The notes beneath the pieces were generated by a model. It ran no database searches and had not been told where the DNA came from. It was given only the letters and a program-made list of their open reading frames with translations. Positions 1-7,766 of a stretch of 64,000 bases of DNA are shown in pieces. This stretch comes from Agathobaculum desmolans ATCC 43058 (lineage in GTDB: Bacteria > Bacillota > Clostridia > Oscillospirales > Butyricicoccaceae), in NCBI RefSeq assembly GCF_000701665.1, contig NZ_JNJN01000001.1, forward strand, positions 1 through 64,000. Direction: 5' to 3'. The translations under genes were made by a program, and so were the position numbers. Positions within the stretch are counted from its first letter, which is position 1. Every line of letters starts with the position of its first letter.

Positions 1-170
1 CAGAACTATTATACAAAACATCTCTGTAAATCTAAATGCAAGTATTTTGAGCAAGAGTACAAGAAAAACTTGCGTTTAGTTTTTCAATTAACCCCCCTTG
101 TTCCAGCAAGCAAGGGAAGTTTATTGGACACCGCTTATGCTATGCTTACCGTAACAAGGAGGTGACCGGC

Positions 171-344
171 ATGATCTATTGCTGCCAGACCAAATGCTGC
201 CACTATCTGTTCTGCGGCAGTGAACAGCAAACCACCTGCCCCGACTGCGGCCATAAGCGCATCCGCCCGGCGACCCGCGAGGAACGCGCCGCATTTTTCC
301 GCCAGCGCACCGCGCTGCTCGCCGCAGAGCGCCGTCCCGGCTGA
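171..344 (+). CDS. Small zinc-ribbon protein (57 aa)
   Basis: A 57-residue protein with many cysteines in its first half: CC at residues 4-5, CC at 9-10, a Cys near 15, and CPDCGH near 24-29. This spacing suggests one small zinc ribbon. The rest is charged and rich in Arg and Ala. The ATG at 171 is chosen because an AAGGAGG site sits 8 nt upstream; the in-frame GTG at 162 lies inside that site. A strong hairpin follows directly at 351-388. Small zinc-ribbon proteins of this kind are common in Clostridia but have no assigned function, and I infer none. It is transcribed alone. Confidence 0.7.
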   Translation: MIYCCQTKCCHYLFCGSEQQTTCPDCGHKRIRPATREERAAFFRQRTALLAAERRPG

Positions 345-350
345 CGGCAA

Positions 351-388
351 AGCAAACGTGCTTCCCCATCCGGGGAAGCACGTTTGCT
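351..388. terminator. Perfect 17-bp hairpin after the zinc-ribbon gene
   Basis: Arms at 351-367 and 372-388 pair perfectly around a 4-nt loop. No good T-run follows, so it is either a weak terminator or an RNA-stabilising structure. Confidence 0.55.
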
Positions 389-629
389 GTCGAAAACTCT
401 GTTTTCCGAACAGTCTCTCGATCGAAGCCACGCTTTCGATCGAATCTGCGACGGAGAATCGCGCTCCTTGGGCGCAATTCTCCGTCGTCTGGTATAAAAA
501 TGCGTACTGACGCGCATTTTACGGATATTTGCTGTTAAAATCCATTCCATAGGCGCAGCGCCCATACGAAGAACCGGCAGTCCCACAGGAAGGGCAACGG
601 TTCTTCGATTTTTATCAACCAAAGCAGAT

Positions 630-664
630 AAAAGGCCTTCCGAACAATTTCCGGAAGACCTTTT
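630..664 (-). terminator. Terminator of the 34-aa ORF
   Basis: Near-perfect 13-bp arms at 630-642 and 652-664 with an 8-nt loop. The arms begin with AAAA and end with TTTT, so it could terminate on either strand. It lies about 70 nt past the stop of the minus-strand ORF at 736-840. Confidence 0.5.
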
Positions 665-735
665 ATGTACCGCTTGTTTGTGTCATGTGTGTTCTGACTC
701 CTCAAGGCAGCCGCTGCCTTTGTAATGATACCGCA

Positions 736-840
736 TTACTTGGCAGTGCGGCGCGCCTTGCGGGACTTGGAATCAACGCGGTTGGAATCCAGATCCAGCA
801 TACGGGCTGCGACCAGATTGTTGAAGAAACCCTTCATCAT
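736..840 (-). CDS. Short basic peptide (34 aa), unknown
   Basis: Reads MMKGFFNNLVAARM..., with a hydrophobic/amphipathic first half and a basic tail ending RKARRTAK. I do not recognise it. It is supported as a real gene by an AAGGAG site just before the double ATG, a textbook promoter at 899-927 (17-bp spacer) about 60 nt upstream, and a hairpin downstream at 630-664. It could be a small basic regulatory or membrane-associated peptide. No function is claimed. Confidence 0.55.
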   Translation of the reverse strand: MMKGFFNNLVAARMLDLDSNRVDSKSRKARRTAK

Positions 841-898
841 GATTTGTCACACTCCTTTTTCTGATTTGTGAGATCGTCTTTTCCTGATCTCTGGTATA

Positions 899-927
899 AT
901 CATACACGGAGCGCGGCAGAAAAACAA
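899..927 (-). promoter_or_regulatory. Promoter of the 34-aa ORF
   Basis: On the minus strand, -35 TTGTTT (922-927) and -10 TATGAT (899-904) are separated by exactly 17 nt. It points into the 736-840 ORF. Confidence 0.6.
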
Positions 928-1045
928 GTGTCACTATTTATGAATATTGCATAACCGCTGTTTTTATTTTTTGTGCATATTAAATATATCGCATTAACAC
1001 TTTGTACATATATTGCGTTTTATTATCATACATTTTACACAATTT

Positions 1046-2233
1046 TTAAGCAAAATATTCCTGCGCCAGCTTTTCAAACAGCGGCAGGGCACGCCGAATG
1101 GTATCTTCCCGCACGCAGTACGAAATACGCATGTGACCCGGCGCACCGAAATCCGAACCCGGCACGACCAGCAGGTCATATTTTTTCGCCCGTTCACAGA
1201 ACGCCCGGTCATCCGGCTCCAGCGTCTGCGGGAACAGATAAAACGCCCCCGCCGGCTTGATGCAGCGGTATCCCATTGCTGTCAATCCCTGATACAGCAG
1301 GTCGCGGTTGGCCTGATAGGCGGAAATATCTCCCGTCATACCGGCGCAGCGTGCCGCCACCCGCTGAAACAGGCTGGGCGCACACACATAGCCCAGTGCC
1401 CGGCCCGCGCCACACACCGCAGCATACAAATCGCTGCTGTCCGCCGCCTGCGGCGGCACCAGCACATAGCCGATACGTTCACCCGGCAGCGAAAGCGACT
1501 TGGAGTACGAATAGCAGACCACGGTATCCGCGTAATAGTGGGGAATGAACGGAACCTGCGTCCCATCATATACGATCTCACGGTACGGCTCATCCGAGAT
1601 CAGGTAGATCGGATGTCCATAGGCGCGTTCCTTTTCCGTAAGCATTTCTGCCAGCCGGCGGATGGTCTGCTCCGCATATACTGCGCCCGACGGATTGTTG
1701 GGTGAATTGATGACCACCGCCTTGGTTTTTTCGTTCAGACACTGTTCAAGCGCGTCAAAATTGATTTGAAAATCCGCGACCGACGGCGGCACGACCACAC
1801 ATTTGGCACCCGCGCCACTTTCGATAAACATCCGATATTCGGGAAAATACGGCGCAAATATAACCACCTCGTCTCCCGGGCAGAGAACCGCCCGAAATGC
1901 GCAGGAAAGCGCCGCCGCCGCGCCGGCTGTCAGATACAAGCTGTCGCCAGTGTAATCCGTGCCAAAACGGCGACTCAAGTCTGCCGCCAGCGCCGCGCGC
2001 ACCCCTGCCGCGCCCTGCGCCGATGTATAGCCGTGCAGCGCGACCGGATCGCCCGCCGCCTCTTCCACAATCGCCTGCCGCACCGCGTCCGGCGCGGGAA
2101 TGCTCGGGTTGCCGATCGAGAAATCAAACACATTTTCACGGCCCACCACCGCCGCACGCTGGTTTCCATATTCAAAAAGCTCGCGGATGGTCGAGCGCTT
2201 GCTGCCAAGCTCCTGCATCTGCCGATTGATCAT
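1046..2233 (-). CDS. PLP-dependent aminotransferase, class I/II (395 aa)
   Basis: A fold-type I aminotransferase of the aspartate-aminotransferase superfamily, cytoplasmic, transferring an amino group via pyridoxal phosphate. Visible motifs are the N-terminal IGNPSIPAP segment, NSPNNPSG (about 177-183), SDEPY (213-217, whose Asp contacts the PLP ring), the Schiff-base lysine K245 in SYSKSLSLPGERIGY, and a C-terminal arginine in HMRISYC. Length is normal for the family. The start at 2233 has AAGGGGG 11 nt upstream and a strong promoter at 2267-2295. It is divergent from the interrupted regulator gene. The substrate (aspartate, alanine or aromatic amino acid) cannot be read from the sequence. 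Confidence 0.9.
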   Translation of the reverse strand: MINRQMQELGSKRSTIRELFEYGNQRAAVVGRENVFDFSIGNPSIPAPDAVRQAIVEEAAGDPVALHGYTSAQGAAGVRAALAADLSRRFGTDYTGDSLYLTAGAAAALSCAFRAVLCPGDEVVIFAPYFPEYRMFIESGAGAKCVVVPPSVADFQINFDALEQCLNEKTKAVVINSPNNPSGAVYAEQTIRRLAEMLTEKERAYGHPIYLISDEPYREIVYDGTQVPFIPHYYADTVVCYSYSKSLSLPGERIGYVLVPPQAADSSDLYAAVCGAGRALGYVCAPSLFQRVAARCAGMTGDISAYQANRDLLYQGLTAMGYRCIKPAGAFYLFPQTLEPDDRAFCERAKKYDLLVVPGSDFGAPGHMRISYCVREDTIRRALPLFEKLAQEYFA

Positions 2234-2266
2234 TTTGCGAAACGCCCCCTTTCTTCATTGTGGTTT

Positions 2267-2295
2267 ATTATAGCACAGTGCAAAAGTGTTGACAA
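2267..2295 (-). promoter_or_regulatory. Aminotransferase promoter
   Basis: Minus strand: TTGTCA (2290-2295), 17-nt spacer, TATAAT (2267-2272), reading into the gene at 2233. Confidence 0.75.
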
Positions 2296-2328
2296 GTGCT
2301 CCCGACCGGTCACTCTACGGTCCGTCGA

Positions 2329-2357
2329 TTGCGTCCGCTCCGGTTATCCGGTATAAT
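2329..2357 (+). promoter_or_regulatory. Promoter of the interrupted XRE gene
   Basis: TTGCGT (2329-2334), 17-nt spacer, TATAAT (2352-2357), followed by GAGGTG 8 nt before the ATG at 2380. It survives the insertion, so the truncated HTH peptide may still be made. Confidence 0.65.
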
Positions 2358-2379
2358 AAACCTGCGAGGTGAACAAAAC

Positions 2380-2517
2380 ATGGATCACGAAAAAACCGGC
2401 GCCCTGATCCGCAAATTGCGGACCGAAAAGGGACTGACCCAGCGCGCACTGGCAGAACGCCTGCACGTCAGTGATAAAGCGGTCTCCAAATGGGAGCGCG
2501 GAGTTTCCCATAGTTAA
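2380..2517 (+). pseudogene. 5' fragment of XRE-family HTH regulator, split by the element
   Basis: The first 41 codons are host sequence: a Cro/CI-type helix-turn-helix (IRKLRTEKGLTQRALAERL ... DKAVSKWERG). The frame then enters the mobile element at 2502 and stops after four foreign codons (VSHS, TAA at 2515-2517). The missing remainder lies at 27148-27613. Joining 2501 to 27148 gives 588 nt with no stop: a 195-aa protein with an N-terminal HTH and a C-terminal zinc-ribbon/ligand-like domain. The 45-aa stub keeps most of the HTH and could in principle still bind DNA. Confidence 0.92.
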
Positions 2518-2524
2518 AGATACC
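2484..2524. other. attL (left junction)
   Basis: Host sequence TGGGAGCGC, then GG (2500-2501), then the element arm AGTTTCCCATAGTTAAAG. The shared trinucleotide with attR is CGG; the symmetry of the element arms places GG at the centre as the likely crossover dinucleotide. Confidence 0.85.
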
Positions 2525-2657
2525 ATACCACAAACCCACGCTTATAATATTTCTCTAAGATGGAAATGTCTTTTTGCTGTCATGACAGAGTTCTAAAGTA
2601 ATTCACACCAATGCCTTATTGATAGTTCAATCCAATATTGTTTTTCTCATCTATTTC

Positions 2658-2700
2658 ACAAGCCGGATGCTGTTTGAAACAGACATTCGGCTTGTTTTAT
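2658..2700 (+). terminator. Terminator near the left end of the element
   Basis: 12-bp arms at 2658-2669 and 2684-2695 (one mismatch), followed by TTTTATTT. It lies upstream of kdpD and would shield the cargo from transcription entering from the host XRE promoter. The rest of 2518-2820 holds a CCCACGCTTA motif at 2535-2544 that also occurs in the recombinase promoter, plus the kdpD control region. Confidence 0.65.
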
Positions 2701-2709
2701 TTGTATCTA

Positions 2710-2758
2710 TCTTTATTTGATCTTAATACGTTTAGGCAATCTCTTATTATTTTATAGT
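2710..2758 (+). promoter_or_regulatory. kdpD promoter with 11-bp direct repeat
   Basis: TCTTTAT at 2710 and TCTTAAT at 2721 are spaced exactly 11 bp, the pattern bound by OmpR/PhoB-family response regulators. A -10-like TATAGT at 2753-2758 follows with no good -35, as expected for an activator-dependent promoter. The assignment to KdpE is inferred from the similar repeats before the kdp operon and ktrB. Confidence 0.5.
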
Positions 2759-2823
2759 ATTCCGCATGGTACGATATAAACACTCATGTATACCACAGAC
2801 CGATATTGTAGGAGAAGATACAT

Positions 2824-5505
2824 ATGGAGAAGATACAACAGACAAGGTCAGGTGTCGAGATAGGTGGGGAAGGTACGCACCTTGCTGGAAAGCTAAAAAT
2901 CTTTTTTGGCTATGCAGCGGGTGTAGGCAAGACCTATGCCATGCTCGAGGCAGCCCATCAGGCGCAAAAAGAGGGCATGGATGTTGTGGTGGGCTATGTG
3001 GAGCCGCATGCCAGACCAGATACATTGGCGCTCTTGGATGGGCTGGAGAGTTTACCTTGCAAAGAGATTGACTATCGCGGAATTAAGCTGAAAGAGTTTG
3101 ATCTGGACCGAGCGTTGCAGAGGAAACCACAACTCATTCTGGTAGACGAATTGGCCCACAATAATGCCCAAGGGTGCCGACACACAAAGCGGTATCAGGA
3201 TGTAGAAGAACTACTCCAGGCCGGGATCAACGTCTATACCACGGTGAATGTGCAGCATTTGGAGTCGTTGAACGATTTGGTGTCCTCCATCACAGGCATT
3301 GCGGTCAATGAGCGAATCCCGGATCATATTTTTGACCGGGCCAATCAGGTTGAACTGGTGGATATTGAGCCTGATGAGTTGGTGAAACGCCTCCAGATGG
3401 GAAAAGTGTACCGGGAGCGCCAGGCAAAACAGGCCCTCCAACACTTTTTTACCACCGAAAATTTGGCTGCCCTGCGTGAGATCGCTATGCGGCGTACTGC
3501 GGATCAGCTGAACCGCGCGGCGCTGCAGGAAGGTAAGGAAAAGAGCGCGAAAGCCGGGGAACACATTTTGATCTGTCTTTCGTCTGCACCTTCCAATGCG
3601 AAAGTGATCCGAACCGCTGCACGAATGGCGGAAGCCTTTCACAGCGGTTTCACTGCGTTGTTTGTGCAGACACCGGAAACAAAAGAATTATCCGGCGAAA
3701 ACCTGAAGCGCCTGCGTAGTAATCTGCGTCTCGCGGAGCAGCTGGGCGCACAGATTTCTACGGTATATGGAACGGAACCCGCCGTACAGATTGCGGAATA
3801 TGCCCGTGTCAGCGGCGTGACAAAAATCGTTATGGGGCGCATCAACCATAAGCAAAACCCTATTACAGGGAAAAAGAGTCTGGCTGATCGTCTGATTGAA
3901 CTAACAGATCTGGATGTATACATTATTCCGGATCACCAACCGCTATATAAAAAGCCTCTTGGAAAGCTTCATGTTCCAAAAACACGCTTTACATGGAAAG
4001 ACACAGGCATTATGCTGGCCTCTTTACTGCTTTCCTCCCTTGCGGGATTTGGCTTTTATTACGCTGGATTCAGCGAATCAAACATCATTACGGTTTACAT
4101 CTTGGGAGTTCTTATTACGGCGGTTTGGACAAATGGTCACTTTTATGGCGCAATTGATTCTCTCCTCAGTGTTGCCGCTTTCAATTTTCTTTTTACAGAA
4201 CCTCGTTTTACCTTTCAAGCCAACGATCCCAGCTACCCTGTTACATTTCTCATTATGCTTTTCTCCAGCGTGATTGCAAGCTCATTGGCCAGTCGCGTAA
4301 AAGCACAGGCCCGTTTGGCGGCACAAAAAAGCTACTATACGGAACTGCTTTTGGGAAGCAGTCAGAAACTGCAAAAAGGGCGGACTGAATGGGATTGCCT
4401 TCGGTTGACTGCGGAACAATTAAATCGGCTTTTTGACCGACCTGTTCTCTATGCTCTAAGTGGAACGGAAAAGGAATTGGCGTTTCGGGTAGAACCGTCC
4501 GATGAACAGAATATTTTGATGGAATTGGGTTCCGAAGAAATCGGGGTGGCCAAATGGGTACAAAGAAACAACAAGCACGCAGGTGCAACCACAAACACAC
4601 TGCCGGACTCTAAATGGCTTTTCCTGTCTGTCCGGGGAACGCAGGGAGTAATGGGGATTGTTGGAATTCCCATTGCAGGTTATTCCATCCCGGACGCATT
4701 CGAAAAAAACCTTATGATTGCCATATTAAGTGAGTGCGGTCTCAGCCAGGAACGTATCCGGCTGCAGGAAGAACGAAATAAAGCAGCGCTTCAGACACAA
4801 AAAGAGCGGCTGCAAGCCAATTTGCTTCGAGCAGTCTCTCATGATTTACGTACACCGCTCACAAACATCAGCGGCAGTGCCGATATGCTGATGCAAGAAG
4901 AGTCTGAACTTGATCCGGCAATCAGGAAAAAGCTGTACACGGCAATTTATGACGATACAAACTGGCTGATTAACATGACAGAAAATCTGTTGGTAGCCAC
5001 TCATCTGGAAACAGATAAGGAATCCTTCAAAATGAGTCCGGAACTGATCGAAGATCTTTTCCAGAGTGTAGTTGCACATCTGGATCGCAGAGCTGCAGAA
5101 CATCACATATCTGTCCATTTGGAAGATGCCACACTCATGGCTGCTATGAACGCAAGACTGATTCAGCGAGTCATCATCAATATTCTGAACAACGCAATTC
5201 AGTACACGCCTAAGGAATCAAATATTGAACTGAGTGCCGTAAAGAAAGGAAATGTCGTGCAGATAAGCGTCACCGATGATGGCCCGGGAATTCCGGATGA
5301 TGCAAAAAGGCACTTGTTTGATTTGTTCTACACTGCCGGGCAAGGGAAAGCGGATTGTCAAAGAGGTCTGGGGCTTGGGCTCAATCTATGCCAATCTATT
5401 GTCGCTATGCACGGGGGAAAAATTGATGTACTGGACCATATGCCAGCCGGGACTACATTCCAGTTTACGCTTCCCTTGGTTTCTGCTGAGGAAATGAAAT
5501 ATTAA
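2824..5505 (+). CDS. kdpD: Potassium sensor histidine kinase KdpD (first copy, 893 aa)
   Basis: A membrane sensor kinase controlling high-affinity K+ uptake. Domain order: N-terminal KdpD domain with Walker A GYAAGVGKT (near residues 36-44) and LVDELAH Walker B; a Usp-like domain starting near HILICLSSAPSN (about 240-360); four hydrophobic segments (about 400-500, DUF4118 region); a GAF-like linker; HisKA with phospho-acceptor His673 in SHDLRTPLTN; and a HATPase with NNAIQYTP and DDGPGIP. Length matches E. coli KdpD (894 aa) and the His position is the same. The start at 2824 follows GGAGA. It stands before the kdp operon and far from kdpE; a second kdpD lies next to kdpE. Confidence 0.95.
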   Translation: MEKIQQTRSGVEIGGEGTHLAGKLKIFFGYAAGVGKTYAMLEAAHQAQKEGMDVVVGYVEPHARPDTLALLDGLESLPCKEIDYRGIKLKEFDLDRALQRKPQLILVDELAHNNAQGCRHTKRYQDVEELLQAGINVYTTVNVQHLESLNDLVSSITGIAVNERIPDHIFDRANQVELVDIEPDELVKRLQMGKVYRERQAKQALQHFFTTENLAALREIAMRRTADQLNRAALQEGKEKSAKAGEHILICLSSAPSNAKVIRTAARMAEAFHSGFTALFVQTPETKELSGENLKRLRSNLRLAEQLGAQISTVYGTEPAVQIAEYARVSGVTKIVMGRINHKQNPITGKKSLADRLIELTDLDVYIIPDHQPLYKKPLGKLHVPKTRFTWKDTGIMLASLLLSSLAGFGFYYAGFSESNIITVYILGVLITAVWTNGHFYGAIDSLLSVAAFNFLFTEPRFTFQANDPSYPVTFLIMLFSSVIASSLASRVKAQARLAAQKSYYTELLLGSSQKLQKGRTEWDCLRLTAEQLNRLFDRPVLYALSGTEKELAFRVEPSDEQNILMELGSEEIGVAKWVQRNNKHAGATTNTLPDSKWLFLSVRGTQGVMGIVGIPIAGYSIPDAFEKNLMIAILSECGLSQERIRLQEERNKAALQTQKERLQANLLRAVSHDLRTPLTNISGSADMLMQEESELDPAIRKKLYTAIYDDTNWLINMTENLLVATHLETDKESFKMSPELIEDLFQSVVAHLDRRAAEHHISVHLEDATLMAAMNARLIQRVIINILNNAIQYTPKESNIELSAVKKGNVVQISVTDDGPGIPDDAKRHLFDLFYTAGQGKADCQRGLGLGLNLCQSIVAMHGGKIDVLDHMPAGTTFQFTLPLVSAEEMKY

Positions 5506-5537
5506 TCTCCTGTTAATGTCCCGTCATCTTCCTTAAT
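5502..5537 (+). promoter_or_regulatory. Putative KdpE operator before the kdp operon
   Basis: TTAAT at 5502, TTAAT at 5513 and TCATC at 5524 are spaced exactly 11 bp, with a further TTAAT at 5533. A -10-like TATGCT lies at 5560-5565 without an obvious -35. The repeat begins at the kdpD stop codon, so the transporter operon probably has its own regulated start. Confidence 0.5.
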
Positions 5538-5628
5538 CCCCACTTATTACAGATTGCGGTATGCTATGAACGCAAAACAGATGTTGTGTGTTTTGCTTGC
5601 CTGTCAATTGCGAAAGGAGAACGATCTT

Positions 5629-5763
5629 ATGGCAGAGTATATGCTGCTTCGCATGGCTATGATCGGCGTCATCATTGGAATGTTTGCGCTGACGATCACT
5701 GCCAGGAAAATGGCGCATGTGGCATGGCATCATTTATATCAACGAAAGGAGCCCCGAGTATGA
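5629..5763 (+). CDS. Small membrane protein of the kdp operon (44 aa)
   Basis: Starts MAEYMLLRMAMIGVIIGMF, with one clear transmembrane helix (about residues 5-24) and a basic, His-containing tail. The ATG at 5629 is chosen because AAAGGAG lies about 9 nt upstream; the frame opens earlier but without a ribosome site. Its stop overlaps the ATG of the next small gene. I do not recognise the family. Its position between kdpD and kdpF suggests an accessory peptide of the Kdp complex or its sensor. Confidence 0.7.
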   Translation: MAEYMLLRMAMIGVIIGMFALTITARKMAHVAWHHLYQRKEPRV

Positions 5764-5858
5764 TGGATTGCTTTATGGTAGGAACCCTGTTGGCCGGTTT
5801 TGGCCTTGTCTGGATGCTGGTGAATTGGTGCCAGCGGCAAGTCGATTCTCAGGAATAA
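5760..5858 (+). CDS. Small membrane protein upstream of kdpF (32 aa)
   Basis: Reads MMDCFMVGTLLAGFGLVWML, then NWCQRQVDSQE: one transmembrane helix and a short charged tail. AAAGGAG at 5745-5751 is 8 nt before the ATG at 5760, which overlaps the previous stop (ATGA). From general knowledge, short single-helix ORFs with an LVxxC-type end often sit just before kdpF/kdpA in other bacteria. The match here is by pattern and is an inference. It is probably a Kdp accessory subunit. Confidence 0.65.
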   Translation: MMDCFMVGTLLAGFGLVWMLVNWCQRQVDSQE

Positions 5859-5880
5859 TGGAGAGTAGGAGTTGAACAGT

Positions 5881-5958
5881 ATGATTTTGCTCGGAATTAT
5901 TGTTTTGCTGCTGGGCGGATATCTGGTATACGCCTTGGCGCATCCGGAGCGATTTTAA
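5881..5958 (+). CDS. kdpF: KdpF, small stabilising subunit of the K+ ATPase (25 aa)
   Basis: MILLGIIVLLLGGYLVYAL followed by AHPERF is a single transmembrane helix with the LxGYLVYAL signature and charged C-terminus of KdpF. It is 25 aa (E. coli KdpF is 29). A TAGGAG site precedes it and kdpA starts 31 nt downstream. In E. coli, KdpF stabilises the KdpABC complex in the membrane. Confidence 0.9.
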   Translation: MILLGIIVLLLGGYLVYALAHPERF

Positions 5959-5989
5959 TGTCGAGGACACAGTATAGGAGGAGTTTCAT

Positions 5990-7750
5990 ATGTTACAGCT
6001 GGTTCTGACATTGATCATTTATTTGATCCTTGTCATTCCGGTGGGGCGGTATCTGTATCATATTGCCGCAGGAAAACACACCTTTGCCGACCCCGTATTT
6101 GATCGAGTAGACGGGGCAATTTATAAGTTGGGCGGGGTAGATCCCCACAAGGGTATGAACTGGAAACAGTACGCCATGGCCCTTATTGGCACCAACGCAG
6201 TGATGATCGCCATCGGCTATATCATTCTCCGGATTCAGAGTCTCCCCCTCTTGAATCCCAATGGGATTGATGGAATGGAACCCACTCTGGCCTTCAATAC
6301 CATTATCAGTTTTATGACCAACACCAATCTGCAGCACTACTCTGGTGAGAGCGGATTGAGCTATCTTTCTCAGATGCTGGTCATTATCTTTATGATGTTT
6401 GTTTCGGCAGCCAGCGGCTATGCTGCCTGTGTGGCCTTTATCCGTGGCCTGGCTGGAAAAACGAAGGACAATGTGGGAAACTTTTTTGCCGATCTGGTTC
6501 GCATCACCACCCGTGTACTGCTGCCCTTCTCTCTGGTAGGCGGACTGCTGCTGGTATGGCAGGGTGTGCCGCAGAACTTTTCGGAGAATGTGGTGGTGCA
6601 AACCCTGGAAGGTACATACCAGGTCCTGGCTATGGGTCCCGTAGCGGCACTTGAAATCATTAAGCACCTGGGTACCAATGGCGGCGGATTTTTTGGCGCC
6701 AATTCCACCACACCCATGGAGAACCCTACCATCCTGTCCAACCTGATCGAGCTGTATTCCATGATGCTGCTGCCCGGCGCCTGCGTCATTACCTTTGGAA
6801 AAATGGTGGGAGACGGTCGTCTCCAGCATCAGAAGAGCAAGACCCCGGAAAATGCTCTGCCTGCGCATCAGGAAGGAATCACCGCCCGGCTGTTCGGCAA
6901 AGAAGGCCGAAGCATCTTTTTGGCTATGGGAATTTTGTTCCTGGTAGGCCTGAGCCTTTGCTACTGGGCGGAGTTGCAGGGCAATCCGACTCTGGCTGAG
7001 ATCGGCCTCAACCAGTCCGCAGGCAGCATGGAGGGCAAAGAGGTACGCTTCGGTATTGCCCAATCCGCTCTATTTACCACGGTGACTACATCTTTCACTA
7101 CAGGTACGGTCAATAATATGCACGACACATTGACGCCGCTGGGTGGCATGGTGCCGCTGCTGCACATGATGCTCAACTGCGTCTTTGGAGGCAAGGGTGT
7201 GGGCCTCATGAATATGATTCTGTACGCCATCCTGGCAGTATTTATTTGTGGGTTGATGGTAGGACGTACCCCCGAATATCTTGGCAAGAAGATCGAGGGG
7301 CGCGAGATGAAGCTTACCGCATTGGCCATCATTATCCACCCGCTGCTGATTCTGGCTTTCTCTGCTCTGGCGGTGGCGACGGCCGCCGGTCAGGCAGGCA
7401 TTACCAATCCCGGATTCCACGGCTTGAGCCAGGTGCTGTATGAATACGCCTCCTCTGCAGCGAATAACGGATCCGGATTTGAAGGGCTGGCAGATAATAC
7501 CTACTTCTGGAACATTACCACCGGTATTGTCATGTTCCTGGGGCGGTATCTGCCCATCGTGATTCAATTGGCCATTGCAGGCTCGCTGATGAAGAAAAAC
7601 TATGTAAACGAGTCTGCTGGCACGCTGCGGACCAGCACCGTAAGTTTTGCTGTGATTCTTGTGTTCGTGGTGTATATCTTTGCTGCGCTGACATTCTTCC
7701 CGGCGCTGGCGCTGGGCCCCATTGCTGAACATCTGACCCTTTGGGGCTAA
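5990..7750 (+). CDS. kdpA: KdpA, potassium-binding channel subunit (586 aa)
   Basis: The K+-translocating subunit of KdpFABC, related to the Trk/Ktr channel superfamily, with about ten membrane segments. Selectivity-filter-like loops are visible: [39 protein letters not shown] and [10 protein letters not shown], as expected for four pseudo-repeats. It starts at ATG 5990 after AGGAGGAG. It is slightly longer than E. coli KdpA (557 aa). It is followed after 16 nt by kdpB. Confidence 0.97.
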   Translation: MLQLVLTLIIYLILVIPVGRYLYHIAAGKHTFADPVFDRVDGAIYKLGGVDPHKGMNWKQYAMALIGTNAVMIAIGYIILRIQSLPLLNPNGIDGMEPTLAFNTIISFMTNTNLQHYSGESGLSYLSQMLVIIFMMFVSAASGYAACVAFIRGLAGKTKDNVGNFFADLVRITTRVLLPFSLVGGLLLVWQGVPQNFSENVVVQTLEGTYQVLAMGPVAALEIIKHLGTNGGGFFGANSTTPMENPTILSNLIELYSMMLLPGACVITFGKMVGDGRLQHQKSKTPENALPAHQEGITARLFGKEGRSIFLAMGILFLVGLSLCYWAELQGNPTLAEIGLNQSAGSMEGKEVRFGIAQSALFTTVTTSFTTGTVNNMHDTLTPLGGMVPLLHMMLNCVFGGKGVGLMNMILYAILAVFICGLMVGRTPEYLGKKIEGREMKLTALAIIIHPLLILAFSALAVATAAGQAGITNPGFHGLSQVLYEYASSAANNGSGFEGLADNTYFWNITTGIVMFLGRYLPIVIQLAIAGSLMKKNYVNESAGTLRTSTVSFAVILVFVVYIFAALTFFPALALGPIAEHLTLWG

Positions 7751-7766
7751 GGAGGATTTTCGTAAT

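Larger units (their letters stand above)
345..735. repeat. Hairpin-rich intergenic region
   Basis: I see no gene in this stretch of about 390 bases. It holds five stem-loops in a row: 351-388 (perfect); 388-416 (a member of a dispersed hairpin family also seen at 27881 and 33391); 450-486 (15-bp arms, one mismatch); 567-607 (10-bp arms followed by T-rich sequence, terminator-like on the plus strand); and 630-664 (13-bp arms). The density is unusual for a simple spacer. Confidence 0.6.

Noticed and set aside
1-160. Gene fragment at the left edge of the window
   Set aside because: AT-rich sequence without a sustained frame or recognisable RNA; only an unconvincing promoter (TTGGAC near 124 with poor spacing).
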